Assembly (NCBI GenBank): GCA_964017045.1
Contig: OZ024794.1
Span: forward strand, 50,845,013 to 50,909,012
From: Omphiscola glabra
Taxonomy: Eukaryota; Mollusca; Gastropoda; Lymnaeidae
Direction: 5' to 3'
DNA: 64,000 bases
A program made the translations under genes and the position numbers. Under the pieces are notes generated by a model, which ran no database searches, had not been told where the DNA came from, and saw nothing but the letters and a program-made list of their open reading frames with translations. Of the stretch, positions 48,376-61,400 are shown one piece after another. Each line of letters begins with the position of its first letter. Within the stretch, counting starts at the first letter, position 1.

Positions 48376-51300
48376 CTGTTTAAAAGAAATTAGACGTTTT
48401 AATTAGCATAAACTATTGTTGATATATTTATTTCCTTATTGTCCTAACAGGAGAGGTTTTGAAATTATAAAAACTTTGCATTTTTTTCAAAAGATTCAGA
48501 GAAGCATGCAACTTTTATAATAAGGATACGATGACTAACAATAAATGCCATTATTAGATAACAGTAAAAAAAAATGTTAGTGAGCTTTTCTCACAGTTGT
48601 GGTGACTAGTGATTTAGTTAATTTTGGCCTCGTAGTGACAAATTTATAGGTACAGGAAAACTAGATAGCTGATAATTTCCGAATAAATATAAATGAACAT
48701 TATTAACCAAGCCCAAAGGCAAAAATCTGAATAATATGTGATTATTTTATAGCTGGGTCAATGTAATCTTACATCTTGGGATGGTTTACTTAAGTTAGGC
48801 CAACAACAGGTTATGTGTGAATAGAGACAATGAAACATTTGAAAAAAGTAATGGCCTGAAATTGTATCTGTTCACTTCACTTCTAAAGGCATCCCTGATT
48901 ACAATGCTCCAATGATCTTTTGATGAAGGTATTCAGAATATGTCCTCTTTGAAATTATTAAAACAATTTGTCCCTACAAATAAAATAGTTATTTTTAGTT
49001 CATACAGAGTTAAGAGTTTTGAATAGCTGAAATCTAAAATATTTCATTAATGAAAATAGCGTTCGCTTTATGGGTAATAGAACTGGATTAACATGCTCCT
49101 AATCATCTATATTTAGTTCTATGAGCTACAACCAAACATACCATATCTAACTCAATGTTTCTTTATATGTCTAATCTACAATTAAAACACCTTCCCCATA
49201 TGCAATGAACAGTTATAATTTCTTATATTCACGCCTGACCAGTGTAAAGGCATTAAAAATACATAATTAAATGAAAGCTCACAAAGTTGAGAATTTTTAA
49301 GATCTAAGCTAGGCCAACAATGCCCACTTTTACTGATGCCAATGCAAATCTTAAGGCAATTTCTTACCATATGCCTCTAAAAATGGCTCCCTCTCTACTT
49401 TACCCCCATTTTGCTAATTTTGAGTTGTGATTGCTCAACCGAATTAGGAGGAAAAGAAATTTAAGGTAAATCACAAAATTAGTAAAGGAAGATGTGCACC
49501 CACTCTGCTAAGCACACATTTTTCCTTAAAATGGATGCCTTGGACAAATTTTGGACACCCCTTCCCATCCAAACTTTAGTTCACCTCCTGATTCCCAAAG
49601 ACTACTTTCTAAAATATGTTCCTTTTTACAACAAAAACAAAAAACAACACATTCTCAATTCCTGGTCTTGATCTCAATAGCCAGACCCAGAAAAACACAC
49701 TGTTCAATAATAATCAGTAACCAATCAATAGGCTCCACTTCATCTGTTTATGACAAATCACACTTAATATTGTTGGAAATGGTAGTCTTAGTGAACATTT
49801 CAGGATTCAAGTCTTTTTGTCTTGTGATTGGACCATGATGACTTTACTTTGCATAATTTTGTCTTTCTTAAACTATCTTCTATGATAAATATATGAAATA
49901 TTAATCAAATGTCAAATGAGTTAATAAAAATGTGTGTTTTTATATACCGGTAATATTAATAATGACACCTTGATCACAACAAAAACTAGTTTCTTTGGAG
50001 ACTTTAGTAAAGATGTACCGGTACTTAACGGTATGGGTTTTGCAAAGAGTTGACTCACCCTAACCACAGGGATATCACTTTGAGGAATCTCAACACTGGA
50101 CTTAGGGTGAATAGACCACTAGTTGGACCTGAATAATTTGTATCATAACTTTCCCATTCTTCACTGAGCATGATTAGCATCATTAACTAAATCTGACAAT
50201 CAATACATTTAATATAAAATATAGTAAAATGAAAATTTATTTATCTTTTTTGTGAAATTCAACTTGCAATGTTTAAAAGAAATAAAATGAAGAAAGGCAT
50301 CTTTGCTGAAACCCCAAGATGAACACCAGTGGAGAAAATATGTGTGCACTGTTAAAAGTGCTGACTTTTGATTGGTTGAAAAAAGAAGTACTTGTATGCT
50401 ATTAATTTCTGTCATGTCATCATTTTTAAATGCAATATTTCAACATTACTTTCTGGGGAGGGAAGACCCCACTTTCCATAAAAACATAAAAATGGAAAGA
50501 AAAAACACTTTATCCTTAATGAAATAAATAGTAAAAATGTAACTCTTTTGAATACAGACAATGACTGGTAGTCTGGTAGTTAACCCGGGGAACCTCCATG
50601 ACCACCTATATACTGTAGAAGACATCACCGGCATTACTGCTAAGTACATCTTAGCCGGAGACCTCTTCTCATTAGTCATTAGTCTTCTTCTTCTGTGATT
50701 AAAATATCTAATGTTCTTTCTTTGCTAAAGACTTTAGGAAATAGTGGAACAAGGTATGTTGACGTTCTGGCAATAACATAAAATACATACATGGTGAGCT
50801 ACAAACACGTAAACTTAAGTTTTTAAACTTAAACTGTTTCTTATTCTTTCTTCTTTTGTTGTCTGCTGAAGAAGGCTTTTAGCTGAAACATTCTCCTTTT
50901 ACCTTTATATTTCTAGCTTCCACGTAACTTATACGCAGTCCTTCATTTATTATCCTAAAGGCACTAAAGTAAAGCCTAAAACTAAAAAAGACTTCAGTAC
51001 TTTACTAGACTTTAGCTAGGTACTTTGCCGAAGCAAGGGACACTCCTATAAAATTTGTATCGGAAATGGAGGTCGGCGCAATGAAATCCGAGTTTTTAAT
51101 TTTTTATGTGCATGTAATTAGAATAAATCAGGCGTCCTTCTGGTCCCTAATTAAGGTCAAACTCCGCCCATTCACGTTAGGAGAAATGTTGACCTACATT
51201 CCTGTTATTTTTTTCATTAAAACAACTTTAAGTGAGGAAAATCATATGTTAATATAAGGCATCTTTGCATTAAAACATTCGGTCTAAATATTCAGGGTAG

Positions 51301-52690
51301 GTTTTTCATATTAAATGTAGGTCTGCATAATATATTGAAGTATATGTGTGCAAAATTTCATTGCGCTAGCTCAAATCACATTTTCTCAATTCTCCTCAAC
51401 GTTGACCTCATTATGCACAGGTCGCCCAGGCCATTTTGGATTAGTGATCACGCCCCCTTTTAAATGGCGGAAGACGCCGATACTTAGCTTAGGAATTATT
51501 CAATTATTACCACTATATACAATATTTGATAACTTGTGTTTCAGAATGCATTTGAAATAGATTTAAACTGGAAGGTTTTAATTTTAGTTTTAAAAACCTG
51601 GTAGAGTCCATATTATTAGCTATCAGAATTCTCTGTGTGCAAAAGGTCGTCATGGGCAACCATTCACAGCCCTTGCAAAATGGCAGTACTACCTCAGAGT
51701 TTCATTCATAAGAGTTTGCCGTGTGCAAAACTATTCAACCATTGGTCAGAGAAAGTTTTAATTAATTAGTCATGTGCCAAAGTTGAAAGTTCAAAATAAG
51801 TAGATCCCAAACAGTATTTTAGGGGATGCATTGCCTTAAATAGTATAGACTATATAGCTTGGCTTATACTTATAGTGGTATAATGGACGCTGTAGATTTG
51901 GTAAAGAGAAAAGCCTTATATTAATACATTATATTAAATTTACTGGTATACAAAGTGCATAGTTAGATAAATTATAATTGTATAACATTATTTTTTAATA
52001 CAGCATTAGTTCTGAAAATAAAAGTCGTATAAAATTATCACTAAAACGAGAGTTATTTAGCTCGTGACGCGAACAGCAGAATTGGGTCACAGAATGTGGC
52101 GATGCTGGCCATGTTAAAAAATGACAAACTAAGTCGTACTTTAAAAATTCATAACTTTAAAACTACAACAGCTAAAAATATGATTTTGGTGTTATAATTC
52201 TGTTAAAAATTAGCTCTGTTCAACTATGCCATTGGATTATTTTACAAAAATTGTTGAATTTTTTACCAAAGTATCTACTTTGGCATAGAAGAAACAAACT
52301 GGTGGTATCACTGACATACTTTGTTAATTAAAAATTACTTGACCCATAAAATTATTTAAAGAACAGGCCTAGGTTACATAAACATTATCACATATTTAGA
52401 GCCCACTCACTTGAGGCTAATAAATAAGAGAAATTAAGAAGAAGTCAGGCTGAGTTAGGTCAAGTCGGAAAAATCTTACGAAAATGACTGGCAACGAAGA
52501 CAAATTCTATGAATTTAATTGAAAATAACATAATCCAAGACATTACCTACGACAGTAGTAATTTTAACAGCTTCTGAAACAAATTCTTTGAGGATATAAT
52601 GTTTGATTGCCCGAAAATAAGTTAGTACACTTTAAATAAAGGGCTAATAATTCTTATGCTGACTAACAATACAAATGATACAAAATAGCA
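48376..52690 (-). other. ORMDL 5' intron and upstream region
   Basis: No coding exon was recognised. The ORMDL start exon has an upstream acceptor, so part of this is probably a 5' UTR intron. A minus-strand donor CGTAG|GTAATG near 52548 could end a non-coding exon. The region contains one copy of a dispersed repeat (51690-51870). Frames at 49551-49838 and 50446-50679 lack homology that I can recognise. Confidence 0.45.
51690..51870 (+). repeat. Dispersed repeat, copy 2
   Basis: Imperfectly homologous to the minus strand of 780-970, sharing CATAAGAG, TGTGCAAA, TTTAATTAATTA, GTTGAAAGTTCAAAATAAGT and a final TAGACTATATA. The class is unknown. Confidence 0.5.
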
Positions 52691-52699
52691 ATAACAACA

Positions 52700-52730
52700 C
52701 AACCGGAAAGTGAAAGGGACTACCGGAAAT
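52700..52730. promoter_or_regulatory. Paired ETS-type CCGGAA motifs, putative ORMDL promoter
   Basis: AACCGGAAAGTG and TACCGGAAATTC lie 20 bp apart (CCGGAA at 52703 and 52723). Paired ETS/GABP sites are common at housekeeping transcription starts. They sit upstream of the candidate ORMDL non-coding exon and between the divergent ORMDL and PMS1 genes. Inference only. Confidence 0.35.
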
Positions 52731-53901
52731 TCACGGAATATTTCATAAATATTCTTTCATAAATCTAAAATATAATTATTACATTTTTAAATAAAAATCA
52801 AACTAAATAAAAAAAAATACAAATAAATAAATAAATGTTATAATTACTTAAATATGTTCATATCATGTATACAAATAATAATTTGTTTAGTACTAAACTG
52901 TCGCTAAATTTTGATATCATCAGCCAAGACCGAGGCTAGGTAAATATATAATGTATTAGAAGCTTACCTTTGTGGATACACTAAAAAATATTTTATCCTA
53001 CTATCAAAGTCTCTAATCGCTTTGTTTATTATGTTAAAGATACAAATGAAAAAATAAAATAAGAAAGTGCGAATTTTCAGTTGAAAATAGAGCACGACTA
53101 GACTAGAAAAATGCTTGGAATAATATATATATATATACTAAACTCTCAATTTAAATACCAATACCATGTACCATGGAATTTACCAAGGTCCGGGGCGACC
53201 GGGGAAGAGGATGGTTGGCTTCAAACAATCAAGGGTGGGGTGATAGATCTCCTAAATATATATACAGAATACTATGTCATGCTATACTATAGGTCATACC
53301 TTGGATATGTTGCACCCTTAGTTTAGGGTTGTCAAAGTTTTCATTTGATGTTGACCACCATATAGATTTGGGGAGTTACATGGCCCCCTTTTAAAGTAGG
53401 CCTGGAATAACTAATATTATTGATAAATATGCAAAAATAATTCCATAACAACTTAAAAACTGAAAGGAAACGTCATGTAAATCATTATCTTTAATAAACA
53501 TTTTAAAATAACAATTAAAAAACAACTTTTAAAAAATCAATATTTTATTTCAAAGACGAGTTTCCGCGTACTATAAAGTAGAACATAATTACAATTTTCT
53601 TAAAATGCACTACGCAAAGAAAGTGCAGAAGTGTAGTAAGGCACTATATAAAGCCAAATGATTTGAATTTAATGTAGAAGAAATGTAAATATGTTTTATT
53701 TGAAATAATTTTTTTTTTAAATTTACTGATTACTGCACATACTTTCTTGCAGGGCTCGAGTCCAGAGGGTATTCATGGGAACGGCGTTTCTTGTACTTTT
53801 TCCAAGACACTGAAAATGGTAAGAATACATATTTATTGCGGGGTGGGGGTGTGATCTTGCCTTAGTTCCCAAACATTATTTCCTAGGACTTGACCTATCT
53901 C

Positions 53902-54082
53902 CAGAGGCGTAGAGGGGGGCAAGGGGACAGATGTCCCCGGGCGCCAGACTAGTTAGGGGCGCCAAAATGTGATTTGATATTATTTTATTGATGAGAATAA
54001 TGGGTTTGAGAGTTGAAAAAAGAAAGGAAGGCGCTTTAAAACGAATCTTGTCCCCGGGCGCCAAACTCTAGCTACGCCTCCG
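53902..54082. mobile_element. hAT-like MITE, 181 bp, with 8-bp TSD
   Basis: The left end is CAGAGGCGTAGAGGGGGGCA and the right end finishes CTCTAGCTACGCCTCCG, imperfect inverted repeats. Flanks CCTATCTC (53894-53901) and CCTATCGC (54083-54090) match at 7 of 8. Internal CCCCGGGCGCCA occurs at both sides. No coding frame. Confidence 0.75.
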
Positions 54083-54492
54083 CCTATCGCTCTATATATA
54101 ACGAATATACATGGTTGCATTCTTTTATACCTCAGTCAATAAAATTTTATGAACGTTTTCTCCATTCATTGCTTACAAACGATTACCACAATAATTAAAT
54201 CATAACTATATTACACAATCGTCTCACCTCTTAAGCCCACCCTGTATATTCGCACTGGTTTGGCATTTTAATGATTTACTCAAGGCAGGCAGGCAGGCCC
54301 AGACCATTGGGAATCACACAGGCTTGGGTGTGTGAAAGAAAACATGTGCTCAGGAGTATCCAGAAAATTGCGAAAATCTCTTTGATCATATAAATTAAAT
54401 ATAGATGATTGTCGATTTTGCCGTCTCCTGATGTTGGCACACGGTCTAATACGCGACATCGTGTGAGTTGTTTTGTGTATTTCTGGAAAAAA

Positions 54493-54499
<7 letters not shown>

Positions 54500-54553
<54 letters not shown>
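54500..54553. repeat. (AG)n microsatellite
   Basis: About 27 AG dinucleotides following a poly-A run (54487-54499). It produces artificial RERERE/SLSLSL open frames on both strands. Confidence 0.95.
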
Positions 54554-54555
<2 letters not shown>

Positions 54556-55463
54556 ATTCATACTTTCACATTCCTCAATTTAATCTACTTTCTAAAAATT
54601 GTCTTTATAGTTATATTAAATGTGGAATTTGTTACCAAGAAAGTTCTCATTAAAAAAAATTGTACAAGACTATCTAACATAGACTTGACTAATTAATTAT
54701 TATTTTAAAAGTTGTAATTGAAATAGGGACATATTATGAGGCCGACCAAGATGCCGTGCCAACGAAGCTAATCAGAGAAGATTCTAACTTCTCGTACAAT
54801 GAGTTTTCATTCAATGAAAGTTGCATTCTTAATAAAATTTGGATACTAACACTGGGGTTGGGACCAACCGAAAGAGCGTGGAAATTGGAAATGGTTAGCT
54901 ACATGTTTAGCATCATAACACGTGCTCCATAGCCTACGTCGCAATCTGGAAAATAGCAGAGCCATACTCATACAGGGACAAGGAAGTGGGCGCCGAACGG
55001 GTGCTTCGCACAGGGCGAAGGTTTACCTGTGACCAAGGCCGGCGTTGGGCTGGGTGAGGGTAGGAAATAGAAAATATTGAGAACGTTAAGAGGGAATTAT
55101 AGACATGGTATAATTGAGGGTGGGTTGGGATTAAGAGCATAGAGGAGAATTGTGGTGGAGTATTTAGACAGATGACAGATGGATGAATATTTTTATATCT
55201 TCCTTTTTACGCTCAACACTAACACGCTGTTTCGGTATATAAATAATGATTATTGAAATTGAAAGGCGATATGCAGTTACATGGTCATGAGTGGACGTCC
55301 TCTAATTTAATTTAATAGCCTATATTTAAATCCTATAAAATAAAAGGCTAACGATTATTAATATATCACGATACTGTAATAAACTGCTCTTACGTGGGAC
55401 AAAGAGCATATCACACTATATTTACTGATACCTTGAACCGAGACACTTCGATAAACAAACAAC

Positions 55464-58400
55464 ATGGCGGGTCTGTCATTTAATATAAATCAGTTACCGC
55501 CGGCAACTGTAAATTTAATTGGTAGTGGGCAAGTCATAACTAGTGTTTTTAGTGTTATAAAGGAATTAGTTGAGAACTCTGTAGATGCAGGAGCAACATC
55601 ACTTGATATAAGGATTGTAAGTTATCACAATGTAAATTGAACATTTTATCACAATGTTTTTTGAATGTAAATTGAACTACAAAATACACTACACTCTACC
55701 CTACAACTACACTACACTGACACTGAGTTGACAGAGTCAGAGACTCTGGGACTACACTGAGTGAGACTACACTCATTACTAGTCTACTGAACTCTCTTAA
55801 ACACTAGTAATATTAAGTTGAAGTTGTCACCAGTAGTCTGACTCTAGTGTCCATCTAGTCTCTAGACCTAGAAGTAGAAGACTAGAAGAGTCTACAGTAG
55901 ACTCTACTAAACTAAAGACAAGAAACTGTAAGAAGGGGGGGTAAATCTTGAGAAAGATATCCGCGTCTTTTACCATGGCCGCCATCTTGGTTGCCCCGAC
56001 CCGCGAACTTTTACGTGTTCACGGGTCGGGACAACCAAGATGGCGGCCGTGGAAAAATAAAATAACTCATGTTTTTGCTAAAATTACGAATAAAAAGTTT
56101 TTAAAAATGAAAAAATGATCTAAATCTATCCCTCACCCTAACCTGAACCCTAAATTCCGCCCTAACAGGGTTTTGACCCTCTCCCTAACAGGGTTTTGAC
56201 CCTCTCCCTAACAGAGTTTTGACCCTCTCCCTAACAGGGTTTTGACCCTCTCCCTAACAGGGTTTTGACCCTCTCCCTAACAGGGTTTTGACCCTCTCCC
56301 TAACAGGGTTTTGACCCTCTCCCTAACAGGGTTTTGACCCTCTCCCTAACAGGGTTTTGACCCTCTCCCTAACAGGGTTTTGACCCTCTCCCTAACAGGG
56401 TTTTGACCCTCTCCCTAACAGGGTTTTGACCCTATCGGAACCAGCGTTTTGACACTCTCCTTAGTCTAACGTGGCGCTGGGTTTTGACCCTGAAAAGTAG
56501 GAAAATTTAAAAAAAACAAAGAAAAATGGCCAAATTAATTATAAAATAAAGAAGTAATGAAAACCCAACTTACATTTTCATGGAATACACTTTTACACAC
56601 TTTATTTCAGGTTCCAACGAAAAGAATATCCAAAAATTAATGAAACACAGCGTGCTCACCCTCTAAGATTATCTTAAAAAATGGCTTATTAAGATATTTA
56701 ATAGGCCAACCAATGAAATTTTAAAAATTATAATTAATTAACCAATAAAAATTTGCCCAAAATTTGCCTCCGTCATATTAATGAAAATGTAATTCTAAGA
56801 AAAAAAATAAGGGGAGTGAATCCACGCAAATGACGTCACGGATACGCTGCCCAAAATCAGCCGAAGGGGGAAATCGTTTACTCTTCCGAACTTCCTTCTT
56901 AGCCTTTAAACTTTAAATTATTGGTTATTGCACGCTACTGGTCCCTCTGTCGCTCACCCTAACCCGAACCCTAAATCTATCATAAACAAAGTGAAGTGAC
57001 TCCCAATAAGGGGACCACAACAGCACATTAGCCAAATTATTTAAATAGATTAATAATTACTGGTCTTTTTAGGCACTTCAGTAAGATCTAGAAAATTAAA
57101 AAAAACGGGTATCGTGATTTCGTTGTCAGAGTCACAGTTACGATTTTTTAGCTATTTATTATTTATAGCCCAGCATGTAAATTATATTTCCATCCACAAC
57201 TTAGTAGAGTATGTTGTTTTATGATTAGACACTTTATTGGGGCTTCACTTTGAAAATGGAAGGTAAAATAATGCTTATTTTACTCAGTCATATTTTTTTT
57301 GTGGAAAGCATATATCGCTTCATTGTAAGGTACTTTATAGATAATGGCATAATTACAAAATATCCAAGATATGTTAGTGTTAAGCCAATAGGTTTGGTCA
57401 GAAATTTACCCGTCAATTTTAGTGACATGTGTCCCAAAATATTCTTTTCTAGTAAATAACTTGATTTACCCTGGAAATCCAGCCTATTAACCCATAATAA
57501 CTCATTTCAAAACAAAAACAAATAAATTGATAACACATATACATTTTTTAATATGATTTGATGCTTTTTTTTATTGATTTTCAAGAAATATATATTTATT
57601 AGTTTTATATACTGGTATATATATATCTATATATATATATAGAGAGGAGAGGGAGAGAAAGGGCGGCCTAGAATAGTATTACTATTATAAGTATAGGCCT
57701 AGCCCCACCCCAATAATTATTTGTAGGACCCACTACTCATCATAATGATATTTAAATGAATATTATGATGATTCTTAAGAAATAAATTAAGTAAAAATGT
57801 ACAAAAAATATTCAACTACATTTGATATTGAAATGTCCTATATTTAATTACATATCACACTATTCCAAAAGAGAATTATTATATAATTCCCAGTATTATC
57901 AAAGAAAAAACACACTTTCTATCACAATAATTCAAGAATTACTTAAGACTTACAATATTACTAAAGATTAATCATAAAACCTTGTACTTGCTTCAAGCAA
58001 ATGACTAGAACTTATTTTAATTTCTATCAACAGCCAACGTTTATTCTAACAACACATTATGTTGATTTGTGAAAAAACTTAACTATATTAAAATAAATCA
58101 CATACTATCTTTTTGTCATATTCAGACATTCATATGATATGGGGACTAAAATAGAAAATGGTAAAATAAAAAGTGTAATCATCATTTTTACCTAAATGAA
58201 ACAAATAGTTCTTTTATACTTATAAATGTTAAACAATTCCACAGAAAATTTGAAATTAATATCTTAAGAGTATTATTTTTATGATTTTTGGGAAATAAAA
58301 AAAAAAAAATTAAACACAATTAATTAATTATTACAAATAAGTGACGAGTCAGCATATTATATAAATATATTTAATAGGAAAAAAATAACTATAAAAAATG

Positions 58401-61400
58401 TTTTTTTGCATAGGACAAAAATAAATATTAATTAAATTTTTTTTCAGAATTTTAACAAAAACTAACTTATATTTTTTGGCTTATTAAGAAATACTCTTAT
58501 TTAACCATGTTCCCTGTAAATATTATATTTTTGTCTCATTTTATAATAAAGTCATAGGCGTTTAAAAAACCCCACAAAATATGGGTCACAAAATGTGGAG
58601 GAAAACCCCATAGTAAAATGAAAAATTTAAAATATAATTGAATAATATTTAATGAAAAATAATATATTGATACTATAAGCAATAAATAGATCATATATTT
58701 TATTAACTGTATTAAATTGACAAGTAGAGCGACTTATGAGGTACAGAAACCACCATCATTAAAATAGCTACCTTATGAGCCAACAAGGCCTGGACCACCT
58801 CATTGACTATCTCATCAAGACATTTTGTGTACCAGTCTTTTTTGCTGTTCATTCTCTATCATGAAGGAGCTACTCTCCGCCTCAGTCATCTTTAATCTCT
58901 CCAGTGAAAGTTTAGTCTTGTCTCTGACCTGCAAGATAAACCAACTATGATGAGAGCTGTAGACTGGCATTATAAAATATTTAGTGAAATATTAATACAT
59001 AACAGGTAGAAGAGTCGAGGCAACATAGATGTAGATGAGTGTGGCAACATAGCTGATAGAATGGTAAGGCAACAAAGATGTAATGAGTGTCACGAAATGT
59101 GGAGGAAAACCCCATAGTAAAAAAATTGGTTTTGATGTCCCTACTAAAAAAATGCATAACTTTTGAACCACTTAAGCTAGAAAGTTGATCTTAATGTTTT
59201 TGTAATCTATTGTCCAGGCTCTAGATTCTATACAGCTGTACTGTTTTTATATTTTTAAAAATGTTTTGAAATTTTCATCAAAGTGCATAATCTTATTTTA
59301 ACTCCTTAAGTTCAATACAAATAGTAAAGCATTTTTTTTTGTCCATAGTTTAAACTTAAAAAAAAAAATCAACTTATTTCATTATTACAAATTACAAGGA
59401 TCTTACAAGTCAAATATCATCTTTTTGTAACAAAACAAAATCTATTTATTAAACAAATTTTACAAGATGTACACCTGAACACCTGCCATGCAACTTTTGT
59501 TATTCACGTCACCATTGAAATAGAGCTCAGAAATTTAAATTTCCTTTAAAAACCAACCAAAATATCAGACAAACTAATTGGAAAATAATAAATACTTGAT
59601 CTATTAATTAGTATTGAATTGAGGGGTTTTAATGTAGTTACATCTGGTAAATAAGGAGTTTTTAATAATAATAAAAACGCTTTAATATAATAATGATCAC
59701 GCCTCAAAAAAAGAGATTGCTTCTGCAGTGAATAAAGCTATTAAAGTCTCAAATGCTAAGCTGTTGCCTTTTAGTTTTAGCTTACGTTTATAAGATATAA
59801 TATGAATAAATCTTGCCTCGGTCTTATCCTAAGATGCCTAACCTCAAGAAGGCCCTTGGGGCTTGACAAAGAGTAGCTAAAAATACAAATGAGTACATAC
59901 AGTAGAGTGTTGATTTCCCCCACTCATTGGGACCAAGGGTGGTTTAGATAACTTACAATATCCGATAACCAAACATGGAAAGGTTGCATTAAAGATGTCA
60001 GTGCATAGAACACAATATATTTTTATCTTGTAGAAGTTATACATGTTTGGTGTGTTTAATATACAGTGTATTAAACAAACCATTCAGTTTATCGGGTCAA
60101 CTAAGGGATATCAAGTAACTAGATTTTCCTGGATTGAGTTACAAGGGTTGGAATTGTTTTCCGTCATTTGTATACCAATGTTCCAGGCAGTGCAAATTGG
60201 TTACCATAATAAGTATAAAAAGAAAGGGGCATTATGGATAATTGCAGTTTGTAATTTGGTGCTCTGCTATACTTAGCCTGACTACATACTTCATCATGTA
60301 GTACATGGCCCATTTGTGTGTGTCGGGGGGGGGGGGGAAATCAGAAATAGTTTTATAAGTTTAAATTAAAATAATAAATCTCTGAAAAAGTCAACGTCTA
60401 GTTTTTACAAATACTTTTCACAGGACAACTTTGGATTAGACAAAATTGAGGTCAGTGACAATGGCCATGGACTCTCAGCCATTGATGTCCCTTTCTTAGC
60501 TAAAAGACATTATACTTCAAAGTTAAGCTGCACTAGTGATATGAACACCCTTCAGACTTATGGTTTTAGAGGAGAGGCTCTAGGTAAAAAAAATTAAGGA
60601 TTAATATATATTTAAAAATATGAAAAGCTCATTATTTTATCATTGTTTTGCATTATTTAACTGCAATTCTCAACTATTCTATAAAAAAAAACTATACAAG
60701 TGTTGTATACATAACTGTCTTGTTTGCTTTTAAAGAAATGTTAACCTTTATTATAGTACGTGTTACAGCATTGAGGAAATAACTGTATACTGCAGAAAAA
60801 TGATGTCAGTTATAAATTTAGAAACAAATTTGGAAATAAATGGAGGCATTTTTTAATTGAGTGATATCGTATTATGTTATCAATGTTTGCATAGCTTTGC
60901 AATTATTGCACATTATCTGATTGCCAATCAGTAATGATTTGTCACTCAATTGATTGCTGCTATATACAGCATTTCTCAAGAGCTCGATACTACTTGTAAT
61001 AAAAGAAAACTTAAGCTTTGCAAGATTCTGATTACTGTAGATAGTTTGGGGATTCCAGATAATTAAAATGCATTTTCTAAAAATGTCAATTTAAAGAGGG
61101 AAAAAAATATAGCATAATAGCTATACTATGTAACACCTTATAAAATGTTGTTGAATATTTAGAGAAAGCATTAATATTACAATAGAGACTTCATGTTTTA
61201 CTGTTCAACAACAGCATCCCTATGTGCAGTGTCAGATCTAAAAGTCACCACAAAAACAGAACAAGATGACCTTAGTTATGTCTATAGCTTTGACCAAGAG
61301 GGCAACATAATAGATAAAAAACCATCACATCTTGGCAAAGGTTTGTATTTTTGAAAATAATCTTTATCAAGTTCTTATGTTCTATAATAAATTGCATTCC

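Larger units (their letters stand above)
52740..55463. other. Spacer between the divergent ORMDL and PMS1 genes
   Basis: Mostly AT-rich. It contains a hAT-like MITE (53902-54082) and an AG microsatellite (54500-54553). No gene was recognised. The open frames around the AG tract are simple-repeat artefacts. Confidence 0.55.

Noticed and set aside
49551..49838. 95-codon plus-strand frame
   Set aside because: Composition is unremarkable, with no homology and no splice or promoter context.
54280..54696. Open frames rich in SLSLSL or RERERE
   Set aside because: Produced by the AG microsatellite at 54500-54553.
56160..56432. Interstitial telomeric repeat
   Set aside because: The unit contains CCCTAA but is 23 bp and not a TTAGGG array.
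56160..56432. CRISPR array
   Set aside because: Units are contiguous with no unique spacers, and the host is eukaryotic.
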